47,691 nucleotides of DNA from Chthoniobacterales bacterium (GTDB taxonomy: Bacteria; Verrucomicrobiota; Verrucomicrobiia; Chthoniobacterales; UBA10450), in assembly GCA_013821455.1 (NCBI GenBank), contig JACDGS010000034.1, positions 1-47,691 on the forward strand, read 5' to 3'. A program made the translations under genes and the position numbers. Shown in pieces: positions 35,132-44,167 of this stretch. Each line of letters starts with the position of its first letter. The stretch's first letter is position 1. The notes under the pieces were generated by a model. That model did no database searches. It saw only the letters and a list, made by a program, of their open reading frames with translations, and was not told the DNA's origin.

Positions 35132-36649
35132 TCATTGCTTCATGATTTCGCGCACGAAGACGTTGAGCTGACCGTCGGACTGCTCGCGCACTTCGGTCAC
35201 TTCAAAGGGGCGCGCCGAGTCGCGATCGAGAGTCGAGCCCGGCTGGGGCAACGACACGCCCGCCGGATAATCGACGATGACGCGGGCGTTGTGCGCGAAG
35301 CTCGCGGGCCGGCTGCCGCCGTGGCCATTGGTCGTGCGCAGGACCGCGCGATTGCCGTCGGCAAAGTTGACCACGAATTGGCCGCGGAGATAAACGCGTT
35401 CGCCGCGCAGCCCATTGTTGGCGACTTCGCGCAACCCGCCCTGATCAACCAGACGCCCGACCGGCATCTGGCCTGGCGAAAAAGTTTTCCACGTCGCGCC
35501 CGTAGTGGATGAAATCGCCACCGCGGAGTTGGATGAATCGAGCGGAAGCGCGCGCAGAACCTGATGCGTGGGTGAAGGCGACGCGGCCGCTGCGACCGCG
35601 ATCTCGTTAGGCGAAGGGCTCGCCTCGGCCGCCTTTGCGAGGCGAGGGGGGGGCGACGGCTTCGCCATAACCAAAGTGGTGGTCTTATCGTTAGGCACGA
35701 CGTCCAGTCGATGGTTTCCGGAGTTCGCCGCCAACTTGGAAGAGGCAGATTCGTTGCCCAGCGCAACTGCAGATTCCACCCGCACAAGAGCGTTTTCGGA
35801 CGGTGCCGCGGTCTTCGCCACAGGCAGCCCGACGATCGGTAACGAAGCCGACACGGGCGCGAGCTTTTCGCGATAGCCGTCGTAGCGCACCTCGGCCACG
35901 TGACGGTCCGCGGTTTTAACAACCGGCCAACCCGCCTCCAGATTCAAATCCGTCGGCGGTTGGAGGCTAAAAGTTCCCGTCCCCTTAGTCACGGCGTAGC
36001 TGCCGTAGAGCAACGGGATCGCAGTGATTTGAATCCGGCCATCAGCCAGGCGTTCGGCGTGAATGACCGCCGACAGATCATGACTGCGCTCGAAATTCAT
36101 ATCCAAACCCATGGCCAAGCGTGGAGTCAGAAGTTCCGCATCATGCGTGTCGGCGGTCGTGAAAATATGCTCCAGCAATAACTCCGGTTGATCGACTGCG
36201 CGTGCGAGCGCGACGGCGCCCGCGTCGAAGGTATCGTCCGGCGTGAGCTCGCGCGCGCCCATGATATTGAAACGCCCAACCACATAGGTCACGAGACCAT
36301 GGACCTGTTGGAAGTTACGGATGAAATTACGCGCCAGCTCCGCGTTTTTCCGTGCGAGTTCCGCCGGTCCCATGGCGCTATAACGCGCATAGAGCTGTTT
36401 GGGATTGAGATACTCACCCGCCGGCGCGGCGGTCAGAGCGAAACGTTTCGGGGTTTCGATCTTATGCAGCTTCTTAAGTATCCTATAACTCTCCGGCCTT
36501 TCCGGCTGACCCAAGACATAGAAACTTCCCAGCCAGACCGCGAAGACGAGACCGATGAGAAAGAGAATCAGAATCGTCCAAGCGAAATAATTCGTGCGCT
36601 TGCGCTGGAAACCGTGCGGATCGTCAAAACGAAAGAGATCGGGTTCCAT
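35132..36649 (-). CDS. Membrane-anchored protein of unknown function, with Ala/Ser/Pro-rich linker
   Basis: 505 residues from ATG 36649 (an upstream ATG would run into the ErpA gene). One anchor lies near residues 20-45 (YFAWTILILFLIGLVFAVW), followed by a globular domain of about 220 residues, including YVVGRFNIMGARELTPDDTFDAGA. Then comes a low-complexity Ala/Ser/Pro linker (about 250-370) and a C-terminal part with LRGQFVVNFADGNRAVLR. No catalytic motif is recognised. Probably a periplasmic protein conserved among relatives. Confidence 0.75.
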   Translation of the reverse strand: MEPDLFRFDDPHGFQRKRTNYFAWTILILFLIGLVFAVWLGSFYVLGQPERPESYRILKKLHKIETPKRFALTAAPAGEYLNPKQLYARYSAMGPAELARKNAELARNFIRNFQQVHGLVTYVVGRFNIMGARELTPDDTFDAGAVALARAVDQPELLLEHIFTTADTHDAELLTPRLAMGLDMNFERSHDLSAVIHAERLADGRIQITAIPLLYGSYAVTKGTGTFSLQPPTDLNLEAGWPVVKTADRHVAEVRYDGYREKLAPVSASLPIVGLPVAKTAAPSENALVRVESAVALGNESASSKLAANSGNHRLDVVPNDKTTTLVMAKPSPPPRLAKAAEASPSPNEIAVAAAASPSPTHQVLRALPLDSSNSAVAISSTTGATWKTFSPGQMPVGRLVDQGGLREVANNGLRGERVYLRGQFVVNFADGNRAVLRTTNGHGGSRPASFAHNARVIVDYPAGVSLPQPGSTLDRDSARPFEVTEVREQSDGQLNVFVREIMKQ

Positions 36650-36678
36650 CTGGACGCCAGCGCTTCGTCCTTTGTTCG

Positions 36679-37014
36679 TTAGGCAAGCCGCGCAGGCTCG
36701 AAGGAAGTCCCGCAACCACAAGTGCGCGCGGCGTTCGGATTCACGATACGGAAGCCGGCGCCCGTCAGACCATCCTGAAAATCGAGCGTCGCATCCTGCA
36801 AGTAACCGGCGCTCTCGGCATCGACGAAAAACGAGACGTCATCGCGTTGCAGAACGGCGTCGCCCTGCTGTTGCTGACCGAGCGACATCTCGTATTGCAT
36901 GCCAGAACAGCCACCTTTGGCGACCTGGACGCGAAGCCCCTGACCGGCCTCGGCGGAATGCTCCGCGAGCAGACCTCGCAGATGCTCCACCGCTGTCTCA
37001 GTGACATTAATCAT
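36679..37014 (-). CDS. erpA: A-type Fe-S carrier, ErpA/IscA family
   Basis: 111 residues with the A-type carrier cysteines: GGCSGMQYEM in the middle and the C-terminal CGCGTSF. It accepts and passes on Fe-S clusters to apoproteins. No isc/suf operon is nearby. The Gln-rich loop (GQQQQGD) is unusual but lies in a variable region. The TAA stop (36679-36681) is inside a GCCTAACG word. ErpA versus IscA cannot be separated with certainty. Confidence 0.9.
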   Translation of the reverse strand: MINVTETAVEHLRGLLAEHSAEAGQGLRVQVAKGGCSGMQYEMSLGQQQQGDAVLQRDDVSFFVDAESAGYLQDATLDFQDGLTGAGFRIVNPNAARTCGCGTSFEPARLA

Positions 37015-37274
37015 CGAACGAAAAAGCTATCGCGCGGCAGGGGCAAGTCAACCTGAGGGTGCGCAGGGAAACAAGCGTTTGCCCAACCGTTTTAGTGTCT
37101 ATGTGCTGGCGAACGGCCAAACTTGTAGTCTCGCATGCGCGTATTTAGGCCTTCACTTCTTCTCAATTCTACTCTGCGCGGACTGCGGCTTGCGCGCGTT
37201 TGTCTCGAGGATTCTACGGAAGCGAACCCGCCATGTTTCCGGCGGATCACAGCCTTCAAGGAAGTGCCTAATCC

Positions 37275-38042
37275 TTACAACACTTTTTCCAACAGTTGTC
37301 CTAAGGCTCGGGCGGCGGCGTCTCCGGCCTTGAGCACTTCCTGATGACTTAGCGATGTCTTATGCAGTCCCGCCGCCCAATTCGTTAGGCAGGAAAAGCC
37401 GCTCAGGTCCAAACCCAGGGCGCGCGCCTGAATAGCTTCACACACGGTGGACATGCCGACGACGTCGGCGCCTAACGAGCGTAGCATCCTTACTTCCGCC
37501 GGTGTCTCGTATTGTGGGCCGCGCAGCCCGGCGTAAACTCCCCGGTGCAGCTTTAAGTCTAACGCTTGCGCGGCGCGGGCAAACTGCTCCCGCCAGGACG
37601 GCGAATAAGCGTCAGTCATATCCAGAAATCCACTTTCGCCGGACAACGGCGAAGCGCCGGTAAGGTTAAGATGGTCGGCAATCATCATCCATGAGCCGGG
37701 CAGGAAATCCGGATGCAGCGAGCCGGCCGCATTCGTGAGAATAAGCCGGGTGATGCCGGCGCGAGCGAGGAAGCGAATGCCGGCAGTGATTTCGCGCGCG
37801 CTGTAGCCTTCGTAAAGATGCACGCGACCTTGCGCGAAGACGACGCGAGCTTTGCCTATCTCGCCGAGAACGAAACGGTTCGCGTGTCCCTTCACGCCGG
37901 AGCGTGGAAGGTCGGCAATTTCCTGGTAGGGAATTGTTCGGTCACGCGCGGGTTGCTGGACTAACGAGTAAAGGCCGGAACCGAGCACGATCGCGATCTC
38001 CGCGCCGTACTCCCGCACCCGCTCGACCGCGAACGCGTCCAC
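37275..38042 (-). CDS. punA: Purine-nucleoside phosphorylase (PNP/MTAP family)
   Basis: 255 residues. Phosphate-site motifs IAIVLGSGLYSL and GHANRFVLGEI, the LILTNAAGSLHPDF block and the base-site region VGMSTVCEAIQARALGL fit trimeric PNP of inosine/guanosine type. It cleaves purine nucleosides by phosphorolysis in salvage. It lies 3 bases after the HD-protein gene on the same strand, so the phoH/HD/PNP genes form one unit. A 260-base gap without recognisable content follows it. Confidence 0.9.
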   Translation of the reverse strand: MDAFAVERVREYGAEIAIVLGSGLYSLVQQPARDRTIPYQEIADLPRSGVKGHANRFVLGEIGKARVVFAQGRVHLYEGYSAREITAGIRFLARAGITRLILTNAAGSLHPDFLPGSWMMIADHLNLTGASPLSGESGFLDMTDAYSPSWREQFARAAQALDLKLHRGVYAGLRGPQYETPAEVRMLRSLGADVVGMSTVCEAIQARALGLDLSGFSCLTNWAAGLHKTSLSHQEVLKAGDAAARALGQLLEKVL

Positions 38043-38045
38043 TCG

Positions 38046-39683
38046 TTAGGCCGCGGAGACCGGCGGCGCGGACGCAGGCCGCTTGGTTCCTACCATCGGA
38101 TCGCCGCGCACGCCCTCATCGCGCCCGCTCGAAGTTTTGCCTTCCTTCGGGTAAGCGATGCGGGTGTGGAGCATGTTCATGAGCGTAAAGCGGAAGCGCT
38201 CCGCGATGACGCGCAGCTCGCGCAGAGTCAAGTCACAGTCATCTAACTGATGATCGGCGAGGCGCTGATCGATCAGGTCGTTCACGAGTTGTTCTATCTT
38301 AGCCGGGGTTGGTTTCTCCAGACTGCGCGAGGCGCTTTCCACCATATCGGCGAGACTAATGATACCGGCCTCCTTACTTTGCGGACGAGGCCCGCTATAA
38401 CGGAAGCTTTCCTCGGAAACCTCGGGGATATCTTCCTCGCGCATCTTCATGATCTTGCCGCCGGCACGCGCGTCTTCGTGTTGTTGCAGCGCGCGTTTGT
38501 AAAAGTAGAAGACGAGAGAGGTACCGTGATGCTGCTGGATAACATCGATGACCTGCTGGTTAAGTCCGTGCTTGAGCGCAAGGTCGATGCCTTCTTTGAC
38601 ATGCGCGATGATAATGAGCGCACTCATGGTCGGCGCGAGATCGTCGTGCGGGTTACGCTCGAAATTCATGTTCTCGGTGAAATATTCGGGCTTCACTAGT
38701 TTGCCGACATCGTGAAAGTAGGAACAGACACGGCAAAGAGTAGCATTGGCGCCGATCGCTTCCGCGGCGGACTCAGCCAGGTTAGCAACGACAAGGCTAT
38801 GATGATAAGTGCCCGGCGCTTCAATAGTCATGCGGCGAAGCAACGGATGGTTTAAGTCGGAAGCTTCCAGCCATGAGATATCGGTAGTGATCTGGAATAA
38901 GTGCTCCAGGATAGGAAGCGCGCCGCCAACTAACATAGCTGTGGCGATACCGTTACCGATGGCGAGCGCGCTTTGGATTCCGATGAGGGTCCAATCGGTC
39001 GCACCGGGGTTGAAGAGATTGATAGGACCAATAAGACCGAAGGTGAGAGATAGGAGCCAGATAGCCAGTCCTACAAAAAGACCGGCTCGAATGAGCCGGC
39101 TGCGACGGCGAACCTGCAAGGTGAGATAGACAGCGGTGAAGCCGCTGATTAACCCATTTACCAGCATGGGCGCATCTATCCTATAAACCAGAATGCTACC
39201 CCAGAGACTAACGAACACAGCTCCATACAGGCCATGGTTACGACCGAGCAGGACACAGAGGATAAGTGGCGCGAAGGCGTAAGGAGCGATCAACCCCGCG
39301 GTTTCCGGTTTGAGCTGAGTAAAGAGGCCGCTATTGCAAAGAACAATGAGTAACTTGGTGACGACGAGCTGGAAGAAGATGACGCCAAAGACGAGGAAGA
39401 CGCGCGAGTTATGCAGGAAAGTCTTAGGCTGATTAATCCAGAGCTGGACAACTGCAGTGGCAAAGAAGAGTAAGGCGATGACGAAGTTCTTCGTCGGCTC
39501 TGGTTGTTGTCCGGTGAAGATGAGTGAAGCCAGCCCGGCGACGAGCGCCGCGAAGATCAGGACCTTCATCCACGGGGCGTGCTCGAGGTTACGCAGGATT
39601 TCGTTGGAGGGACGGCGCCGGCGTTTCTTGCCCGACGCGAGGCCTTTCTTCACCAACTGGGTATGACGAAGAAAGTCGAGCAT
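38046..39683 (-). CDS. PgpH-like multi-pass membrane HD-domain phosphodiesterase
   Basis: 545 residues from ATG 39683. A basic cytosolic start (KKGLASGKKRRRR) is followed by seven or so membrane spans, then a cytosolic HD domain: TYHHSLVVANLAE, YFHDVGKLVKPEYF, NPHDDLAP and IIIAHVKEGID match PgpH, the c-di-AMP phosphodiesterase. Unlike classical PgpH (about 700 residues), the large extracellular 7TMR-HDED domain between the first and second span is replaced by about 10 residues. The Ala/Pro-rich tail is variable. Its TAA stop lies in a GCCTAACG word. Position next to phoH supports the family. c-di-AMP as substrate is inferred. Confidence 0.87.
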   Translation of the reverse strand: MLDFLRHTQLVKKGLASGKKRRRRPSNEILRNLEHAPWMKVLIFAALVAGLASLIFTGQQPEPTKNFVIALLFFATAVVQLWINQPKTFLHNSRVFLVFGVIFFQLVVTKLLIVLCNSGLFTQLKPETAGLIAPYAFAPLILCVLLGRNHGLYGAVFVSLWGSILVYRIDAPMLVNGLISGFTAVYLTLQVRRRSRLIRAGLFVGLAIWLLSLTFGLIGPINLFNPGATDWTLIGIQSALAIGNGIATAMLVGGALPILEHLFQITTDISWLEASDLNHPLLRRMTIEAPGTYHHSLVVANLAESAAEAIGANATLCRVCSYFHDVGKLVKPEYFTENMNFERNPHDDLAPTMSALIIIAHVKEGIDLALKHGLNQQVIDVIQQHHGTSLVFYFYKRALQQHEDARAGGKIMKMREEDIPEVSEESFRYSGPRPQSKEAGIISLADMVESASRSLEKPTPAKIEQLVNDLIDQRLADHQLDDCDLTLRELRVIAERFRFTLMNMLHTRIAYPKEGKTSSGRDEGVRGDPMVGTKRPASAPPVSAA

Positions 39684-39687
39684 AGGC

Positions 39688-40671
39688 CTATTTCCGGCCG
39701 GCCCCGCTGGTGTTAGCCGGTGAACGATGCTGCTGATAGGCGTTAATAATGGCGCGGACCAGCTCGTGCCTAACGACATCTCGATCGGTAAAGTAAGCGA
39801 AGCCAATGCCCGAAATGTCTTTCAGCGCCTGAAGCGCCTCGAGAAGGCCGGAGCGTTTGTTAGGCGGAAGGTCGATCTGCGTTCCGTCACCAGTGACGAC
39901 ACATTTTGAGCGCGGCCCTATGCGCGTGAGAAGCATGAACATTTGCTCGCGGGTAGTGTTCTGCGCTTCGTCGAGGATAACAAAAGCATTACTTAGGGTC
40001 CGCCCGCGCATGTAGGCGAGCGGCGCGATCTCAATGGTTTCGCGCGCGACGAAGCGTTCCAACTCTTCCGGTTCCAGCATGTCATGCAGCGCATCGTAAA
40101 GCGGGCGCAGATACGGGGTAATCTTTTGTTGTAAGTCACCGGGCAAAAAGCCTAAGGCTTCGCCGGCTTCCACTGCTGGCCGGGTAAGAATGATGCGATC
40201 GACTTGTTCTTTCTTTAATGCTGAGACTGCCATGGCGACGGCGAGATAAGTCTTACCCGTGCCGGCAGGTCCTATTCCGAAAACGATGTCATGAGTCTGG
40301 ATCGCTTCCAGATAATGACGCTGCCCTAACGTGCGCGCGACGATCGGCGGCTTGCGCGCCGAAGTCACAATCTTCGTCGCAACCAGGTCATCGAGATTAT
40401 CGGGCCGGGCTTCACTCACGGAATTGAGCGCGTAGTTAAATTCATGGCGCTGAATGTCCACGCCGCGCTGCCGGGCGCTCTCCAATTGATTGAAAACGCT
40501 TTCGGCCTTTTCAATTTGTGCGGGCTCGCCCTCGATTCGGATCCAGCCATCGCGGGTGGTGACTTTCACGCCTAACGACTCTTCGAGGTTCTTGAGCAAT
40601 TTTAGATCGTGCGCGTGCAGCGCCTGCACGGCGCGCGCGTTTTCAAATTGAAGCGTGCGCGTTTCAGTCAT
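39688..40671 (-). CDS. phoH: PhoH-family ATPase
   Basis: 327 residues from ATG 40671. A KH-like N-terminal region is followed by the PhoH ATPase domain: Walker A GPAGTGKTYLA, Walker B AFVILDEAQNTT, and VTGDGTQIDLP. PhoH/YbeZ proteins act in RNA metabolism beside YbeY. The pgpH-like gene follows after 4 bases, the order seen in many bacteria (phoH-pgpH-ybeY). Here the third place is taken by a purine nucleoside phosphorylase and no ybeY is visible. Confidence 0.93.
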   Translation of the reverse strand: MTETRTLQFENARAVQALHAHDLKLLKNLEESLGVKVTTRDGWIRIEGEPAQIEKAESVFNQLESARQRGVDIQRHEFNYALNSVSEARPDNLDDLVATKIVTSARKPPIVARTLGQRHYLEAIQTHDIVFGIGPAGTGKTYLAVAMAVSALKKEQVDRIILTRPAVEAGEALGFLPGDLQQKITPYLRPLYDALHDMLEPEELERFVARETIEIAPLAYMRGRTLSNAFVILDEAQNTTREQMFMLLTRIGPRSKCVVTGDGTQIDLPPNKRSGLLEALQALKDISGIGFAYFTDRDVVRHELVRAIINAYQQHRSPANTSGAGRK

Positions 40672-40777
40672 CTCGCCGCGGGGAAAATCAGCCGCTGAGG
40701 ATAGGCTGGCGGGAAGAGACGTGCAAACCGGACTGCGCGCAGATCTCTCCACGCGCACGATCGTCGCCACCATGAGT

Positions 40778-40926
40778 TGTCATCCTGAGCGAAGCGTAGC
40801 GGAGTCGGAGGATCCCGCGGAGTTGACGTGAAGGTGCGCTGCGGATTCTCCGGATCGTCGCTTCAAGGTTTCCCCACGGGATCCCTCGACTTCGTTCCGC
40901 TTTCGCTCCACTCCGCTCGGGATGAC
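40778..40926. repeat. Palindromic intergenic element, 'tcatcccga' family, copy 5
   Basis: tgtcatcctgagcgaagcgtag at the left is mirrored by ccactccgctcgggatgac at the right, with ggatcccgcgg / ccacgggatccctcgac inside. It is the longest copy in the window (149 bases) and fills half of the 303-base gap upstream of phoH; the remainder shows nothing else. Confidence 0.85.
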
Positions 40927-40974
40927 GGACTTTGTGAGCGCTCTCACTGGCACGTTAGCCGTCCGGACACCGTC

Positions 40975-41427
40975 TTACTTAAACCCGTAAACCAACGCCC
41001 AATGTGTGCGGTCCTCAGACGAGCTATCGACTGTGACGATGATGAAATAGCTTCCCGTCGCCTTCGGCACGAGGTGCGCGGCGGCAAAGTGACCTTTCTG
41101 CCAGCTATCGGTTTGCTCGGCCAGCTTCCCGTCCGAGTCGTAGATGTGGACTGAGACTTTGGCCTGCTCCACTTCTGTCCCCATCCAAAACCAGTAATCG
41201 TTCCCTTTGAACAACTGCTGCCGGACGGCCTTCTTCTCCGTCGCCCCGAGGTCGCCGCCCCAGTAATCCTCGCGGATCTGGTAACCTTGTTTGACGTAAG
41301 GCTCAGCCGCTTCGAGCGCGAAAGAATGCGCATCATCGACCGAGGCGCGCGAACTCACGGCAGGCAAAGCCAGAGCCGCCGCAACGAGCCAGCCTACACG
41401 ACGAGTGCTGAAAACGGTGAGACGCAT
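40975..41427 (-). CDS. Exported protein of unknown function
   Basis: 150 residues with a signal peptide (to about residue 29, ...ALPAVSSRAS). The mature part is a single beta-rich domain, with VSVHIYDSDGKLAEQTDSW and GSYFIIVTVDSSSEDRTHWALVYGFK recalling PPC-like beta-sandwich domains that assist exported proteins. No catalytic motif is seen. It lies 4 bases after the next gene on the same strand and is surely co-transcribed with it. Confidence 0.78.
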   Translation of the reverse strand: MRLTVFSTRRVGWLVAAALALPAVSSRASVDDAHSFALEAAEPYVKQGYQIREDYWGGDLGATEKKAVRQQLFKGNDYWFWMGTEVEQAKVSVHIYDSDGKLAEQTDSWQKGHFAAAHLVPKATGSYFIIVTVDSSSEDRTHWALVYGFK

Positions 41428-41431
41428 GTGG

Positions 41432-42226
41432 CTATTGGAGGCGCGTCACGATGCCTTCATCCAGGCGGCTTGTGATTTGGTTGATCTTTTTCACCGAGGC
41501 CGCCGAGATCGGGTTGTCGGTCTCGATGATTGGTTTTACTTCCACCAGAGAACTTCGAATCTGCCCCAAAAGCGGGACGTGGAATTCCGCCATGTTCGCT
41601 AATTTGCGCTGAAAATATTCGAGCAGGTCCGGCTGGTGCAGCAACTCCGCACCGTCTACTGAAAAGTGCCGGTCGACCACGGCGGTAAGAACCTCAGTGC
41701 CCCGGAGCCAGCCGCCCAGACTAACGAGTTGGGAAAGCTTCTCATCGTGCACTTCGTTCATCGCCTGCTGCACACTGTTCTGGGTGCGGTCGAGTTCGTT
41801 GCGCACCTCGACCCAATCCCGCCGGTCCGCCGCCTCGGTGATCGCCTTCGCGTGAGGCACGATGGAATTACCAACGCCGATCCCTTTGGCCAGCCTCACG
41901 ACGCGCTGACCGATTTCGCGCACACTGGGCGCGTCCTCCGCCTGCACCGCGATGAACCCGTCCGCGATCGTCGCCCCGAGGAGCAGCGCGATCCGCGGCC
42001 GCTCCGTGAAATTGGTGCCCTTATTCGTGCGCACGAACTCTTTCCAATTCACGCTGTCCAGCTTGTTCAGCGCGCCGAAGATTTCGTTAGGCAACGGCAC
42101 CACGACGTCCTCGACGGTCTTCGAAAGACGCTTCACGTCGATGTGCTTCGGCACCTCCGCGGCCTGCGCCGAAGCCAGCGAAAAAACGCAACTGCCTACC
42201 AAAGTTAGTTTAAAGAAAGATCTCAT
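41432..42226 (-). CDS. Exported helical protein of unknown function
   Basis: 264 residues: signal peptide MRSFFKLTLVGSCVFSLASAQA, then an all-helical body without a recognised family. Segments RIALLLGATIADGFIAVQAED and GGWLRGTEVLTAVVDRHFS look conserved in style. Together with the following exported protein it forms a two-gene periplasmic unit. A CGTTAGGC copy (42085) is read in the protein as Pro-Asn. Confidence 0.78.
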   Translation of the reverse strand: MRSFFKLTLVGSCVFSLASAQAAEVPKHIDVKRLSKTVEDVVVPLPNEIFGALNKLDSVNWKEFVRTNKGTNFTERPRIALLLGATIADGFIAVQAEDAPSVREIGQRVVRLAKGIGVGNSIVPHAKAITEAADRRDWVEVRNELDRTQNSVQQAMNEVHDEKLSQLVSLGGWLRGTEVLTAVVDRHFSVDGAELLHQPDLLEYFQRKLANMAEFHVPLLGQIRSSLVEVKPIIETDNPISAASVKKINQITSRLDEGIVTRLQ

Positions 42227-42387
42227 CCGCAGCTTCGACTATTGATTTCAAGAAGGTATTCAGGATTAGTTGGCTACTTTATGCAGAACGCTTCCGCCGC
42301 ACAAACCGCGATACCTTGCCGTGAACTGCGGTCGCGGCAAACCCTTTCCGCCGTCTGGCGCGTGCTCTAGTTTTCCGGAGGTCTTGC

Positions 42388-43395
42388 ATGAAGCCGGAAC
42401 GTCTGCGCGAAATTCTCAGCCGCGCTGCGAGCAAACGCATCACGGTCATCGGCGATTTGATGCTCGATGAGTTCGTTTGGGGAAAGGTCGGGCGCATCTC
42501 GCCGGAAGCGCCGGTGCCAGTAGTCGAGGTCACCGGCGAAACGTTTTATCCGGGCGGAGCGGCGAATGTTGCGCGAAATCTGCGCGAGTTTATCGCCGGG
42601 GTTTCGGTCATCGGCATGGTCGGCCCTGATGCCAGCGGCCAACAGCTTCTCGGGCTCCTGCGCGAAGAAAAAATCGACACTGCGCTCACGGTGGAAGACC
42701 CGGCTTATCGGACCATCGTGAAGACGCGCATCGTCGCGCGAAACCAACAAGTGGTGCGAGTCGATCGCGAACAATTCCGCGAACCGAGTCCCGCGCAGCT
42801 CGAACAAACCTCGAGCGCTCTCAAGCGTCTCCTGCCGCAGCTCGATGCCGTAATTTTCGAGGACTATGGCAAAGGGTTTCTGAGTGCTGCGCTCGTCAGG
42901 CAACTCTCCGGTGAAGTAGGTGCCGCCGGCAAAATCGCCACCGCCGATCCGAATCCGCGGCAGGCGCTGGCCTGGAAAAACATGACCGCAGTCAAACCGA
43001 ACCGCGCCGAAGCGCTCGCCGCCGCTGGTTTGGCTTCGGCCGACCCGATCGATCCACCGATGGAAGATGCGGCGCTGTTGCAAGCGGGCGCGCGTCTGCT
43101 CGAGGCTTGGGACACGCGCTTGCTCCTCGTCACGCTCGGCGAACAAGGCATGATGCTTTTCGAACGGGGAAAATCGCCGCACCATATCCCCACAAAAGCG
43201 CGCCAGGTTTTCGACGTTTCCGGCGCGGGCGACACCGCGATCGCCTTATTCACTCTGGCGCTCTGCTGCGACGCCGCGCCGATCGAGGCCGCGGAGATTG
43301 CCAATCACGCGAGCGCGGTTGTGGTCGCGAAACTCGGCACGGCCACGGTAACGCCAGCGGAATTGAGCGCGAGTTTCGAAGATGATTGTGCCTAA
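42388..43395 (+). CDS. hldA: D-glycero-beta-D-manno-heptose-7-phosphate kinase
   Basis: 335 residues of the PfkB/ribokinase family: VIGDLMLDEFVWGKVGRISPEAPVPVV, the HldE-kinase signature, and FYPGGAANVARNL for sugar binding, with the catalytic GAGDTAIA anion hole near residue 278. It phosphorylates heptose-7-phosphate for ADP-heptose, used in the LPS inner core. It corresponds to the kinase half of HldE (RfaE1) only, so the adenylyltransferase must be elsewhere. It overlaps gmhB by 14 bases. Confidence 0.93.
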   Translation: MKPERLREILSRAASKRITVIGDLMLDEFVWGKVGRISPEAPVPVVEVTGETFYPGGAANVARNLREFIAGVSVIGMVGPDASGQQLLGLLREEKIDTALTVEDPAYRTIVKTRIVARNQQVVRVDREQFREPSPAQLEQTSSALKRLLPQLDAVIFEDYGKGFLSAALVRQLSGEVGAAGKIATADPNPRQALAWKNMTAVKPNRAEALAAAGLASADPIDPPMEDAALLQAGARLLEAWDTRLLLVTLGEQGMMLFERGKSPHHIPTKARQVFDVSGAGDTAIALFTLALCCDAAPIEAAEIANHASAVVVAKLGTATVTPAELSASFEDDCA

Positions 43396-43936
43396 CGAAT
43401 CGGTCCCGGCGGTTTTTCTCGACCGTGACGGCACTCTCATGGAGGAGGTAAATTACTGCTCCGATCCGAAGCAGGTAAAGGTGTTCCCTGGCGTCCCCGG
43501 GGCACTGGAACGAATGAAAGCGCGTGGCTACAAGCTGATCGTCATTTCCAATCAAGCGGGAATCGGACGCGGTTATTTCACCGAAGAACAATATCGCGCG
43601 GTCGAAGCCGAGCTCGCGCGCGCCATCCTGCCGGCAACCCTCGACGCCACCTATTTTTGTCCCGATCACCCTGACCGCCCCACCAATCGGCGCAAGCCGG
43701 CGCCGGGAATGGTGCTAGAAGCGCAACGCGATCACAGAATCGACTTGGCGCGCTCGTTTTTCATCGGCGACAAAGCGATCGACATCGAGTGCGGGCGAAA
43801 CGCAGGTGTACGCACGATCCTGGTGAAAACCGGCTACGGCGCGAACGAACATGCGCAATCCGGCGCGAATTGGATCGCGGAAGATCTGCGCGAAGCCGCC
43901 GCAATCGTGCTGCGCGAAAGCGATCCAGTTGCCTAA
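43382..43936 (+). CDS. gmhB: D-glycero-beta-D-manno-heptose-1,7-bisphosphate 7-phosphatase
   Basis: 184 residues of the HAD superfamily. The nucleophile motif is FLDRDGTLMEEVNY; VISNQAGIGRGYF and FIGDKAIDIECGRNAG are the later HAD motifs. It removes the C7 phosphate of heptose bisphosphate made by the kinase upstream. The zinc loop of E. coli GmhB (CxH...CxC) is incomplete: CPDHPD is present, but RPTNRRKPAPGM lacks the two later Cys, so zinc binding is probably lost, as in some other GmhB proteins. The TAA stop is in GCCTAACA, one base from the iterated word. Confidence 0.93.
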   Translation: MIVPNESVPAVFLDRDGTLMEEVNYCSDPKQVKVFPGVPGALERMKARGYKLIVISNQAGIGRGYFTEEQYRAVEAELARAILPATLDATYFCPDHPDRPTNRRKPAPGMVLEAQRDHRIDLARSFFIGDKAIDIECGRNAGVRTILVKTGYGANEHAQSGANWIAEDLREAAAIVLRESDPVA

Positions 43937-43953
43937 CAATCAAGCGCTGGGAA

Positions 43954-44102
43954 GGACGGGCTGGCAGCCCGTCGCATGGGGCGAGTCTCGGCCCGTGCAT
44001 TTTGCGCGGAGCGCAACAGACGTTGGACGCAGCGTTATTTCGTGCGCATCCGGCAGACGGTTCGGCGCAGACTGCGCCGAACGACGGGCTACCAGCCCGT
44101 CC
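43954..44102. repeat. Intergenic element with 'gacgggctggcagcccgtc' terminal palindromes
   Basis: Both ends carry self-complementary units (gacgggctggcagcccgtc at the left, gacgggctaccagcccgtc at the right) that also pair with each other. The centre has a further hairpin, ttcggcgcag / ctgcgccgaa (44061-44081). About 149 bases without coding capacity, between gmhB and kdsB. Probably a REP/MITE-like element, different from the other families in this window. Confidence 0.82.
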
Positions 44103-44167
44103 TCCCCGGAAAGCTACTGCTCGCCTCGTCTTGAAAGACCATCCCCCGTCCTGCTAGTCTCCCGCGC

